From NCBI GenBank assembly GCA_037127315.1, contig JBBBDQ010000750.1, positions 4,313,501 to 4,377,500 on the forward strand: a DNA stretch of 64,000 bases, written 5' to 3'. Source of the DNA: Ascarosepion bandense (lineage: Eukaryota; Mollusca; Cephalopoda; Sepiida; Sepiidae). Made by a program: the position numbers and the translations under genes. The number at the start of each line of letters is the position of its first letter. Within the stretch, counting starts at the first letter, position 1. Of the stretch, positions 24,399 through 35,781 are shown one piece after another. The notes beneath the pieces are model-generated. The model was not told where the DNA came from. It did no database searches and saw only the letters and a list, made by a program, of their open reading frames with translations.

Positions 24399-24689
24399 TG
24401 CGCGTTGTGGTGTAGTGGATATCGGCTCGGATCGAGAAATTGGTGAGCCGAGTTTGAATTCCAGTTGAATTCGTTGCGTTCTCTTACGCGCATATATACC
24501 CCCCCCCCCCCCACTTGAGAGAAGTATGAATCCATCTCTTCTTCCTTCAGCTAGAGATTGAATAAAAGGACAGATTGGTTTCCAACCAAGTTTATAGAAC
24601 CCAATCTACCGTAGAAAGTAATAGCAACCTACTGCGGGAAAGCCTTCTGCCCAGTCAGTCATGTCTCTTGCGAGACATGATCGCCCAAG
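24399..24689 (+). repeat. SINE-A, copy 5 (interrupted)
   Basis: Full promoter (GTGGTGTAGTGGATATC, then GAGTTTGAATTCC), body and hairpin (CATGTCTC-TTGC-GAGACATG). A poly-C run of about 14 lies at 24501-24514. The copy stops at CGCCCAAG and its 3' tail resumes at 25867. Confidence 0.85.
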
Positions 24690-25866
24690 TATGACGCCAG
24701 CACCCTCGGTCTCAAACTTACGTTGCGTGCGTTAACTGGACGTAAGTTAGCCGCACCTGAGTCTGCAGCTGTTCGCTTCTGTTCCGTCACCAGGTGATCG
24801 AAGATGTCAAATGATCGGTCAAAATCCTTCACTTACGATGCTACATTGTGATTTGTGATCTCAGAGAAGCTAAGGACCTGAGGAAAAGGGGGTAGTCGCC
24901 TACGTGCTGCATTCTTTGACAACTGATAACAAGAAGTGGTTGGGTACATAATTAAGGGAAACAGAAAAGAACAAAAATAACAAGACAGTAGCGAAGGCTA
25001 GTCTATGTAGACTAATGTGATTATATTGTAATTCTTTGTACAAAGAGAGAGAGAGAGAGAACCAAAATAAAATACAATCCAACTTTTTCAGAGTCCACAA
25101 ACTACTCGCGGCTACTATACCCTTCCTTCTCTTGGGTTCTGAGTGAGTAGGAGAGAGAGAGAGAGAGAGAGAGAAAATTTTTTCCGCGTCTTCACTCCAC
25201 AAGTTCTCTCGTCTGTCTGACATTCTCTGTGACGATCTCTGCGTCCTTCTCCGTTGTTCTGTTCTCTTGATTTTTTATAATCCGTTGTGTTTTTGTTGAA
25301 ACCGTTTCATTATGGTGTGGAGTGATAAGTGATCGAAATGTCTTTCCATTAAAATTTAACGTCAACTTCGGTATCTGGCTTAGATCACCCGCTTACGGTG
25401 TTTGCAATCCTGAAAGCTTGGATACACAATTCTGTTGACCTTATACATTCACCTGTCAGCATTAATTAGAATTATATCCTCACGTGGGTAGTCTTTTTCC
25501 ACAATCGACCGATAATTTCCACTTTCGGTTGATCTTTTATTTTCTTTCTCTGAGAGAGAGAGAGAGACGACAAGGAAGAAAGAAACAGAATTATCTTCCT
25601 TTCGAAAGGCCATCTTGTTTTTGTCAAATTTTTATCATATCATCAATGTCATTTCGTAAATGCCTTGTGTTTTGCTTTTGACTTTTTTCCTGGCCACCCC
25701 AACGCTTATTCTCTTCTTCCTCTCTCTTTCTCTCTCTCTCTCAGCCACCCCTTAGAAAAAGACTATATATATATATATATACAAAGACATATTCTCCAAA
25801 TTTGAATCCAGGGCCCGTCAATACTTGTTTTAACGTGTGGGCATAAGGAACACTTACAGTGTTACA
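24690..25866 (+). mobile_element. Probable solo LTR inserted in SINE-A
   Basis: A 1177-bp insertion that splits SINE-A copy 5 precisely: CAAG (24686-24689) is repeated at 25867-25870 and the SINE tail continues. The insert starts TATGAC and ends GTTACA, close to the TGTNAC...GTTACA form of retroviral-type LTR ends. It contains an AATAAAATACAA signal near 25066 and several (GA)n runs. No coding motif. The orientation is assumed from the poly(A) signal. Confidence 0.6.
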
Positions 25867-25901
25867 CAAGCGTGTATCATGTATGACACTTAACTGACTG
25901 A
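25867..25901 (+). repeat. SINE-A, copy 5, 3' tail
   Basis: CAAGCGTGTATCATGTATG and ACTTAACTGACTG continue copy 5 after the insertion at 24690-25866. Confidence 0.85.
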
Positions 25902-25904
25902 TAT

Positions 25905-27340
25905 TTCTGAATCGTTATTTAAAGAAAATTAGCAAATTTAAAATAAAATTAATCTGATTTGAAATATTACTTAAAGCATAGAATGTTCTATAAAAACATT
26001 TCTTAGCCACGGGGTTTTGTTTTCCTGACTTGTTGATCGATTTGATGACCGCTTAACAGTTAAGTATGGTAAAGCAGAATTTCTAGCAGAGGATAAATTT
26101 TATAAGAGAATTTTCCGTAACGAAGGGACAACCCTTAAAACGTGACCTTTTAATGTAATGTCATGTATAAACTAACATACTTAGAAAAAATATAACGTTT
26201 AAAATAAAAAACTCAAAATTCTTTTTTACAAATATTCTGTGGAATCAGATTGTAATAAACTTAACAATACATGATTAGTAAATATAGATTTATTTAATAA
26301 CAATCTTTCCTAAGAAACTGAATTTTAAAAGATTTAAATATCTTTATATATTATTCAATTTAAAAAAGAAAACAAATCTTGTAAAAATTCACTTTTCATC
26401 AGAAAAAAAAATTTTTTCAAACAATATTCTCTTTAACATATATAAATCATAAAAGCAATTAAAAGTTTCTTTACTTAAAAAAATATCTTAATTTTTGTTG
26501 CGTTTTAAATTTTTTGATTCCGAACAGAATTTCAGTAAGACAGGTTACGATTCTGAAAAAAAAAAAAAACACAATGTAAAAACTCGGTGATATAAATTCT
26601 TAAAAAAAAATGATGATTAACTAAATTTAATCACAAAAACTTAGGTTGAATTTTTCACGTTTTCATAAATTAATTAAGAAGATGAAACATAAAAAAAGAG
26701 AAAGTAACCAAGATTTTTTAATAAAATAAATTAAAAAATAATTTAATTTAATTTGTGAATAAATCCTGAAATTTTATTAAAATCCGACAATCAGTTGGAT
26801 TTTGCAAGAATTTCCAATTTAATATATCTGTCACTGCAAAAAAGAGATTTTGAAAAGAAATTTTGTTGAACAAGAATGAAAAAAAAATGGTCTCATTTGT
26901 AATAATAAATGTAAAATTTATTTAACGAGAGAAACTGACATCTGTTGCGGAGTTCGGGATCGTTAAATAAATTTTAACATATCAGAAGGAACTTTGTTGA
27001 GGTCGTGTGAAACAAATCCGCAAACATTTTAATTGTGTCTAGGTACCTTCACGAATTCGCTGAAAAAAACAAAAAAACAAAACAAAAAACAAAAAAACAA
27101 AACAAAACAGCATAATATGAAGAAAAAAAGGCCCCAAACTAAATAAAAACCAAATTCTATCGGTAACATGTTCATGTAAAGGATAGATCAAAGTATTTTT
27201 CAATTATTTTTTAAACAATTTTTAATTCTTTCTAACACGTTCGAAATTTTGATATAAAATCTTGTTTTTCTTTCGTCTGCGAGTGACGCAATTTTTACAA
27301 GAATTTATTTCGGCAAATGTAATATTACGCAAGTCACTTT
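25905..27340. other. Very AT-rich intergenic stretch
   Basis: Mostly A/T runs, with a (CAAAA)n-like patch at 27062-27108. No gene, RNA or shared repeat recognised. Confidence 0.5.
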
Positions 27341-27344
27341 TTTA

Positions 27345-27760
27345 CTGGTGAAAAACACATTAATTTGGAAGTTCTTGCCCCCCACCCCGCCTGTAATACC
27401 CCAATGGCCGTCCCGAACAATCTCTCCGGCGGCCGTTCTCCACGCTGTGATGTTGCCGGATTTTTGTAGAAACCGTCGGACGAACAGCTGGGGGTACAAG
27501 ATTGACTGTAAGGAACGAACTTCCAAGATTTTGGATGAGTGGAAAAGAAGGCTTTATTCGTTTAGAGTTAGCTTTGTCTGCTGGGGGCAGGCGAATGTGC
27601 CACACAGTTCTAACTCTAATTAATGGAGATCAACAAACCCAAACTGGACGAAGACAAGACGAGGAGAGATACTTCCTTCAAGCTCGCACCCGGCTGACTC
27701 CTTTCACTTCTCTCGTCTTTAACTTAACTGCCCAACTCGGAAAAAACACCTGAATTTATC
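27345..27760. other. GC-rich island, LTR-like but unassigned
   Basis: A sharp rise in GC relative to the flanks. On the - strand a G-rich tract (complement of 27377-27391) resembles a polypurine tract, and an AATAAAGCC signal appears near 27553. Overlapping open frames in several phases reflect composition. It could be LTR or element leader sequence; there is no second copy in the window. Confidence 0.3.
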
Positions 27761-27798
27761 TAAAAAATCGACCGGAAACAAGGAAATCCGGAAATGCT

Positions 27799-28075
27799 CT
27801 GTAAGTCTGAAATTTCAGTTATCTTTTTTTTGTTTATCTTAATAAGGCTTCCGCCGGAAAAGGCTTAATGTGAGGTCAAGATACAGTAAGGTCAGCCTTT
27901 GACCGGGTTAGACCACCGGTGACAAACACCGGCGACTGTAAGTCTGAAATTTCAGTTATCCTTTTTTTTGTTTATCTTAATAAGGCTTCCACCGGAAAAG
28001 GCTTAATGTGAGGTCAAGATACAGTAAGAACAGCCTTTGACCGCTGAACTTTATCACTGAGTCAATTTTCCTCAA
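27799..28075. repeat. Tandem duplication, 137-bp period
   Basis: CTGTAAGTCTGAAATTTCAG starts at 27799 and again at 27936. The two units are nearly identical through GGCTTAATGTGAGGTCAAG. Confidence 0.9.
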
Positions 28076-28739
28076 AAAGAAAAAGTGTTTATTTATTTAT
28101 TTTTCTCTTCTTTTTCACTTTTGTTAGACATGTTTTCTAACTATTTTCTATTCTAATCTATTTTCTATTTTAATCTATTATAACAAAATACATATATATC
28201 TAGCCATCGTGTCACACGCCAAAAAAAATCAAATAATGATCGGATTTTGTTACACATTTCAGGACTTATTCATAAATGACTGAAATCATTTTTGAAATAA
28301 TTATTTTTTAGAAAATCTTGGTAAATATATATATATATATATATGTACTACATTCCACTAATTAATGTCCTGAAATGTCTAGAAATTCGCTAGAGTTCGC
28401 CCATATACTTAATATTAATTAATTTTTTTCTTATTCTTCCTAAATTAGCCCCTTTTCAGAAAATCTGCTCCAAATTGTGAAAACAAAGATGCAATAAAAC
28501 CATACCATTTTTTTTTTAGATAAACTTAATTGGTTTTATAAATAATATATATTAAGGATATCATAGTCTGAAAAGAACAAAAAATCAATGGATAATGAAT
28601 TGATACAAGAATTTTCATTTTTAATATTTTTTATTATAATAATTCATAAAGTTTAAAAAATCTTTTAAAATTTTCTCTTTCATCGTTCACGCTAGCTTGT
28701 TAATACGTGAAGACTATATTTACTTATCAAAAATTGAAA

Positions 28740-29110
28740 AGCTTAATACAAATAATTCAAAATGAGTGATAAAAAAGAAGCTCGTTATATTTCGGTTTCG
28801 AATTATCAGGAAAAAGGTTCGATGTAGCTGCTTTTTTTCTCGATGTTAGCAGCTCCCACTAAGGATCCCGTCTCGCACCACAGAATTTATACTACTCTTA
28901 GTCATGTGACAGGATCAAACTAGACATTTCAATTTTAGGCGCAATTTTTAACCTAAAGTATCTGCGCAGGCGCATTTAAAATATTAGAAAAAATTAGCCA
29001 ATCAGAGGTGATTGTCTCAGATTTTAATTTGGGTCCTCTTTGCCGAACAAAACAAGATCTACACTTAAAACTCAAGTGCTAAGCGCTGACTCATTGATTT
29101 TGTTAGAAAT
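28740..29110. other. Promoter-like or LTR-like sequence
   Basis: Clusters an E-box (CATGTGAC), a GCGCAGGCGCA motif (NRF1-type) at about 28964 and a CCAAT box (AGCCAATCAG) at about 28995. No downstream host exon is recognised, so this may be a regulatory part of an element. Confidence 0.25.
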
Positions 29111-29734
29111 AAACCTTGCTTAGCACACAAAAAGAGAATCCAAAATAAAACTCGTTAAATTGCACACCTCAATGAAAAATGTTTTTCGATCAATAGAAAA
29201 CTAGAAAACATCTAAAAAAAAAATCAAATAATCTTCAATTATTAGAAACAAAATTTATTTTACGGACCCTTTTCGCAAGCCGACGCGAAGTTTATTTGTT
29301 ATCCAATGGAAAGGCCAGATTCACACCCGGGAGTGAATTCCAGAATTACCTTTTGGAGCCCCACAAATGAAATAAAAGACGGAGTAAATCCGACTGACGC
29401 CAGAGTGAAAAGAGACGAGCGTAATTAACATGTGCCCTTGACAAGCGTCAAACGATCGTTATTATTATTGTCTCTATCTTTCTCTCTCACATCTCTCACC
29501 TCTCACCTCCTCTCTTTTCACCATTCAGCGATAACTTCAAAGACAATCCTACCCAACAATAAACGCTCATACATACTTACATACGTTCTTGCCTACGTAC
29601 ACATAAACACACTCTTGCAAAGACTACTACGAACTCTTGATACCCTTAACTTCTTAATACTGTTTCTTATTGAACGTTTAACTTTTACCAATTCATGTTA
29701 TTCTTTTCTGTTAATAAAATTCTATTTAAACATA

Positions 29735-30740
29735 CAGCTGTCTCGGTCGGTTCTTCAGGGTTGCTTGCTGTCGCCCTTACTTTGGCATTAAAACCCCTCC
29801 GTCGCCGGCTAAGGGACAGAGCGTGCAGTCCGGCTCTACGCGGAATCGCTGTTCCTGGTGGAGCTCGAGCCAAGGTTTCTGCGTACGCCGATGACGTATC
29901 CACTTTCATGTCGTCTCAGGACGACATTGAGGTGGTACAGAAAAACGCTGGTGCAGTACGAAAAGGTGACAGGGGCCAAAATTAATCGCAACAAGTAATT
30001 CCGGCTTGCGTTTAGCTACCTGGAAGGGGGTCGCTCTTCCGGGGTTCTTCAGTTGGACTGACGGACCGGTCTGCATTCTTGGAGTGTGGTTCTGGGCAGA
30101 TCTCCAGCTGAAGAAGAATTGGTTGGAGGTACTGGCGAAGGTCGGAACATCGGTCGAGACTTGGCTTCGACGGCGGTTGTCCGTGAAGGAGAAGGCTGAG
30201 GCGTGTGTTACATAAGTCTTTCATCCTTTACCGGTTGTCGGTACTCCTTCTCTGTGATGACCATGTGAAGGTGATCGAGCGCTTGTTGTCCATCCTCTTG
30301 TGTCAGAACGGGGCGGTTTCCTGCAAACCCTGACCTGATTATGTTAGATCTCTTTTGTATACCTAGTTAATGTGAGTAAATGTTGTTTCTAGCCTGTTCC
30401 AGGCTTTCTCTTTTGTTATGATCCACGTCGAGATTCCCAACATCCCCAGTTTGTTATCTTGACTGGGTCAGTCTTTGATTTTCCCATTTTATTGTTTATT
30501 TTATCCTTTCCTTTTCCGTTATCGAGTGTGTTACTTGATTTCGCCGTTTGGCGGAATACAGCAGCCACTCTGAATTTTTGTGGGATGGACGGTTCTTCCT
30601 AACAGTTGTTTATTTTAGTTTGAATATTTTGTTATATTATAGTTTGTTTTTGGTTTATTCAGCCCCCTCTCATTTTCGTATCATTATATCTTTATATATA
30701 TTTTATAAAATTTTTTTATGTAAATAAAAATAAATAAATT
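29735..30740 (+). pseudogene. Tx1-type LINE, 3' half (RT C-terminal part and 3' UTR)
   Basis: The reading starts at IQLSRSVLQGCLLSPLL (RT motif before the catalytic block), then shifts frame to LKPLRRRLRD...VSAYADDVSTFM, whose YADD is the catalytic box. It goes on with LGVWFWADLQLKKNW and RRLSVKEKAEACVTYVFH. The end is a short A/T-rich tail at 30720-30740. It lacks everything upstream of LSRSV. The element at 41804-46560 (opposite strand) lacks everything downstream of the adjacent VEVNGV. Frameshifts show it is inactive. Confidence 0.8.
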
Positions 30741-30832
30741 AGCTAGGTATAGGATAAACAGTGAAGACTGATCTCAACCCCGCTTTCAGCTATATGCCAC
30801 ATTTTTGTATTCTTAAATACAAAATAAATATT

Positions 30833-31540
30833 CGAAGACGTCCGCACACGATAATTTTTTTTGTTAAATTTTCATTTTAGGTGCAGACGGCTTTTCCCCC
30901 TTCAAATTTATCCAAAATAGGATTATTTCTGTATATGCTGAACTCAAATTAACAATTAATTATTGAAGAAACCTACCTTTTTTGATTTTAAGGTCCCTAA
31001 AAAAAATGAACTATATCTCGCATTTTTTCTCTCCCGTAACTCTCACGAAGTAATGTAATTAACTGCAGAATGACGTACTGCGTAGGACAACAAATTTCGG
31101 TCGATTTTTGGTCGATTTTCTTCCTTTACTGAAACTTCCAGCAATGTACTTCCTGTAATGAAAGTAATAAGAGTAGAAATACAATAGCGCATTACTTTCA
31201 TTACAGGAAGTACATTGCTGGAAGTTTCAGTAAAGGAAGAAAATCAACCAAAGATCGACCGAAATTTGTTGTCCTACGCCGAAAGACATCCAGCAGTTAA
31301 TGACATGACTGCGTTAGAGTTACGGGAGAGAAAAAGTGCGAGATATAGTTCGTTTTTTTATGAACTTTCAAATAAAAAAAGGTAGGTTTCTTCAATAACT
31401 AATTGTTGATTTGAGTTCAGCATATACATTTGCACTGAAATAATGCTATTTTGGATAAATTTGAAGTGGGGGGGGAAGCCGTCGGTAGCTAAAACGAAAA
31501 TTTACCATTTTTTAAGCTGTCACACGAAAAAAAAAAGTTT
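30833..31540. repeat. Large palindrome (fold-back element, ~340-bp arms)
   Basis: Arms of about 30833-31170 and 31192-31540 are inverted copies around a ~21-bp centre. ACTTCCTGTAATGAAAGTAA and TTACTTTCATTACAGGAAGT flank the centre. The arms stay similar out to the GACGGCTT / AAGCCGTC blocks. Likely a fold-back or MITE-type DNA element; no target duplication was identified. Confidence 0.85.
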
Positions 31541-31569
31541 TTTTTTTATTGGTGTATGAATATTATGTT

Positions 31570-31780
31570 TATACTTTTTAGACTAAAGTATCGCCCGGTT
31601 CACACTCCACCCACATCTATTGAACAGGTGAGGAGGCTCATTCCTTGTTCCCTGTTTAGGATGTGGTTTCCGGTTTTCTCTTTTCCAATCTTTTCATTCT
31701 TACGTAGGCCCCTGCACATCAGTGGTGTTACCGCCTTGCTCGGGGTGATATGATTAAAAAAAAAAAAAAAAAAAAAAAAT
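31570..31780 (+). repeat. Family-R3 repeat with poly(A)
   Basis: Copy of the family seen at 12.1-12.4 and 60.1 kb. It ends GGGGTGATATGATTAA and a ~31-nt A-run, so a retroposed 3' end is likely. Confidence 0.75.
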
Positions 31781-32143
31781 TGGCTCGTGGAAAGTGTAGG
31801 TGTGTATGTTCGGATTTTTTTGTTCAATTAAATTTTACGAATCCGACATAATTTTCTGTAGAATTTCAACCGTACCAAGAAATCCAATCAGTTTTTGTTT
31901 GGCGAATTAGGATAATTTCCATTTTAGCCGTTATTGGTTTACCATATCTCTGACACACTTCATGGCCGAGATAATTAACCGTTGCTTGACCGGTTTACCA
32001 TATCTCTGACACACTTCACGGCCGAGGTAATTAACCGTTGCTTGACCAAATTCAGATTTTTTTAAAAATTTATCTAAGTTACATATGATTTCATCATTTT
32101 TTTTTTAAAGTGGAGACTCTCTTTATTATCTTTTTCATTATTA

Positions 32144-32410
32144 TCATCATCATCATTTATCCATCACACCCAGATGGTGCATAGGGCAGCAATTTTTTGT
32201 TGCTGTAACAAACTGTTTTTACGGGGCAGGGTTGTTAGCCCTGCGCCCAACCCAAAAACCTGGAGGACCGGTGGACCATTCTTGGTCCTTACGCTTACAG
32301 CACCTGATATTTCCAAATAGTCACCCATTTAAGTACTGACCAGGCTCGATGTTGCTTAACTTCGGTGATCGGACGGGAACCGGTGTATTGAACACGATAT
32401 AGCCGTAAAC
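32144..32410 (-). repeat. 5S rRNA-derived SINE with (ATG)n-type tail
   Basis: The - strand starts with a 5S rRNA-like head of ~117 nt: ACACCGGTTCCCGTCCGATC, CACCGAAGTTAAGCAAC, then the TGGGTGAC block. A ~110-bp body follows (CCACCGGTCCTCCAGG, GGGCGCAGGGCTAACAACC), then a (GAT)n tail. 5S promoters are internal, so this is the expected build of a SINE3-class element. A functional 5S gene is unlikely because of the fused tail and changes at the 3' end. Confidence 0.8.
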
Positions 32411-32839
32411 GTGGTTCATTATTAACAATGTATTTATTATCTTGATGACATTCAAATTTTTTATGATATTAGTTAAAGTTGAGATTGGTTTAGATTATCT
32501 AGTTCAATGTAATTTTTATGTTATGTTATGACATATTCATTCATTTTTACATTGATCTGGGGCAAAAAAACATAATTCAAATCATTAATTTCCTTGTTCT
32601 GTTAAATAAGGATCGAAACAATTTGCTTCTAGAGGATTGCTAAGAATTGGTAAAATATCAAAATTTTGTCACTTGCTTTAAGATTTCTCTTTTTCGTATT
32701 TATATTATACTTAGTTTCATTTTGTTTTTGGAATATTTTAAGTTTTGTTGAGCGATTTTGAATGCATTAATCTTTCTTTAAATTTTGATTCGTAATCTAA
32801 CAAATATGAATGGTTTCTGACAACCATTTTTATTTTACA

Positions 32840-33345
32840 ATTTTTAAAGGTTCCCTAACTGCATGTTCAAAGACAATTAAAAAGTGGTGAAACCAAGGGA
32901 TTTTTAAACAGATTATCTAGCAGCAAATAATATATGAACAACTTCATCCCAGTTTTTCTGATATTGATAGCAAAATTTGTTGATCATAGATTTTAAAGAT
33001 TGATAAAAACTTTCAAGAACTGGACTTATATTGTTTAATACGTAACTCATGCATTACTTGTTGAAATAAACCAGACATGAAATTTGAACACTGGTCTGAT
33101 TGAATAACAAAAGAAATAACAACAAAATTGAAGTGTCTTAATGATATTTTTAGAGTTGATATTTCTGAGAAGAATAGCTTCTGGGAAGCGAGCAGAAGCA
33201 CAGAAAATTGTGAGCAAATATTGATTTCCTGATTTTGTTTTTGGAAGAGAGCCCATACAATCTATTAAAACTATTAAAAGATTTATCAAATGCTGGAATA
33301 GGTTTTAGAGGGGCAGCAGGGATTTTTTTTATTAAGTTTACCACT
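32840..33345 (-). pseudogene. Ty3/gypsy integrase fragment (relic B)
   Basis: The - strand reads PLKPIPAFDKSF, then SLPKTKSGNQYLLTIFCASA and FPEAILLRNINSKNI. Next come QSDQCSNFMSGLF (the second Asp of D,D(35)E in a QSDQ-SNF context) and HELRIKQYKSS. Frame breaks are present. Further blocks (AL-SFYQSLKSM, KNWDEVVH) continue to about 32840. The family is the animal Ty3/gypsy group. Confidence 0.85.
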
Positions 33346-33529
33346 CACTTGGCAAGTGTGACAAGAATTAGAATATTGAGCGAAATCCTACTTTAACTTT
33401 GACCAGTAAAAGTGGTTTAGCATTGTTTTTATGTGTTTTTATTAATTTCTAAATGACATAGGAGTATCATGAGCCATACTCAATATATTTTGGTGGTATA
33501 CAGGGTGCAACGACAAGGACACACGCCTA

Positions 33530-34302
33530 GTGAATATAGATGTTGGTTAGTTCCACTGACTTGAGTTTGAATTTTGTTTAATGGTATATCAACCTCTGTG
33601 GGTTATTTAATGCCAAAACGGTGGGGTTTAAGGTATTTTTTAATGCTCGGTTAAGAAGGTTGATTTAGTCAATTTTAATGAAATATTTTGTTTTTATTCT
33701 TTTTTATTTTAGAAAACTGAAAATGTTTTCTAGTTTTGTATTCAAAAATGTTTTGCTGAGAATATTTTTTTAACTTCAAAAATGTGTTATGATAATTTTT
33801 TCTTCAACAATGTATTGCTGATAATATTTTTCCTTCAAAAACGTATATTTTTCTATAAAAGTATATTTTTTTATAGTTTCATAGCGTTTTGACCCCAGTC
33901 TGGGTGTTAACTATTTGCCCATAGATGGGACCCTAACTGGTACTACCACTCCGGGTCTGAGAACAACAGTAATTAAGAGGTGGTTCCATACCCCTCACAA
34001 ACTCCTAATCAGAGGCCTTGCTGCCGGATGCAGTTTACTGTCATACCAAAGACCATCAAGTGACTTGACTCGGTGTTGTGAGTTCAATACCTGGCTACAG
34101 AGTTGAGTTAAAGGGAGATAACTACATGACATCTAGAAGTAGCATCGTACATGGAATGAGAATGATATACCTCAGTGGTTGAAATAAAGGGTTCGATTCG
34201 AAATTCCTAACATCTGAAGAAGGCCGGAGCGTACAAAGGCCGAAACGTCGTAAATATGGCAATAAAGATGAGGACAACAGTTCGAACAGTGTAAATAATA
34301 TA
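33530..34302 (+). repeat. Family-P repeat, most complete copy
   Basis: About 770 bp. It opens with a GTATATCAACCTCTGTGGG block and has an AT-rich middle and a GACCCCAGTCTGGGTGTTAA block. It ends with CTGAAGAAGGCC...GGCCGAAACGTC and GCAATAAAGATGAGGACAAC. Partial copies lie at 3.2, 8.5, 20.1 and 58.7-60.1 kb. It lies in the gap between the protease and integrase parts of gypsy relic B. Confidence 0.75.
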
Positions 34303-34367
34303 ACAATATTGTTATTGTCATCTTGATGAAATTCTAATTTTTTATGATATTAGATAAGGTCGAGATA

Positions 34368-34600
34368 GGTTTAATAGTTAGATTATTATTATTTTTTATT
34401 TATCTTATATTTAATAGTTAGATTATTATTATTTTTTATTTATCTTATATTTAATAGTTAGATTATTATTATTTTTTATTTATCTTATATTTAATAGTTA
34501 GATTATTATTATTTTTTATTTATCTTATATTTAATAGTTAGATTATTATTATTTTTTATTTATCTTATATTTAATAGTTAGATTATTATTATTTTTTAAT
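34368..34600. repeat. 40-bp minisatellite (~6 units)
   Basis: Exact 40-bp period with GATTATTATT starting at 34381, 34421, 34461, 34501, 34541 and 34581. Units are virtually identical, implying recent expansion. Confidence 0.97.
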
Positions 34601-34639
34601 GTAATTTGTTATCATTTTCTGCATAATCTTCATTTTGTG

Positions 34640-35275
34640 TTTTAGTTCTTGATCTCGTAACAGCGCAAGCAGGATGTGTCTTATTTTTTCTTTTTAAATC
34701 TAAGACAATTGTTTCAGCCACAACTTTCCCACCAGCCAAATCATTGCTAAGTAATACGGAAACCCCTTTGATAGGAAGAATAGGGTGAACACCTACAATA
34801 ATTAAGTCTGAACCTGGTGGAGATGAACATTAATGATATCTAGTTAATAATACTGAATAACCGGTGAAAGTTTTGTCCGATAATAGTAGCAAATCTTCTA
34901 ACCATAATGTCTGAGATGTACCAGTATCTTGTAATTTTTTTAAGGCTTAAAACCACTAGTATTATCAATGAAAACAAATCTCTGTGACAAAAAAGGCATA
35001 GAATTCTACATGGAAAAGGAACTGGGTTGAAGATCCTGATTATCAGGAATTTTTTAAATGGAAAATATTTATTATTACTTTGTTTGGAGACAAAAAGAAC
35101 TTTAAGCTTCAAGCAATCAGAAATAATTTGATTAATTTTTTTTACAATAAGCACATATAATTTTTGTTTCTTCTTTAACAGAATTATTAAAACGACTATT
35201 TCTTTGTGTAGCCATAACACCTGTAGCAGCAGAACAAGTTGATTTTTCACGGATTTTAGAAAATTAAAATTGTAC
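34640..35275 (-). pseudogene. Ty3/gypsy gag zinc knuckle and protease fragment (relic B)
   Basis: On the - strand a CAYCK...ISDCLKLK sequence resembles a CCHC knuckle, but Gly-His is replaced by other residues. Further down, protease-like sequence includes KILRDTG (active site with its Asp-Thr-Gly) and later LPLSDKTFTGYSVL and AMIWLVGK. Blocks fall in different frames. Confidence 0.7.
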
Positions 35276-35781
35276 TCTTTGTAAAACCTGAGGTTTAATA
35301 AAATAAGTACTGATATAAAAAACTGAATTGAGTTTTACCAACTTTTTGAACATTTAGTTTTAAATATCATTTAAAAAATGTACAGAAATACTTAGTTTCC
35401 GCTAGCTTTTGCTTACAAACCGACTGTAAAAGTTTACTATTTCAAGGATAAATCCAAAAAAAGTTGATATCTTTTGCATTAGATACATACATTGAATGGA
35501 AAATATATTAAAACCAGAATTATAATTATGAATATCCACAAGTAAAATATGCAATTTATTTTAATGTATTTGATAAGTAAAAACTGTAAAAATAACGGTA
35601 AAAGATTACAAAAAAGGCTACTCAGTGAATAGATTTGTTAGATCATAATTAATAAAAGCAAAAAAATAGATAAAAGTGCATATAAAACCATAATATTACC
35701 AGACACAAGTTATAAGACAAACTGTTTTAAATTTGCTTTGTTAATTGAAAAATCACACCAAAACTACTGTACGATATAATA

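Noticed and set aside
29432..29791. 119-codon open frame on + strand
   Set aside because: It starts at GTG, crosses low-complexity CT repeats and ends in the LINE RT fragment; only its last ~15 residues are real RT sequence.
34368..34600. CRISPR array
   Set aside because: The 40-bp units are contiguous with no spacers, in a eukaryotic AT-rich context.
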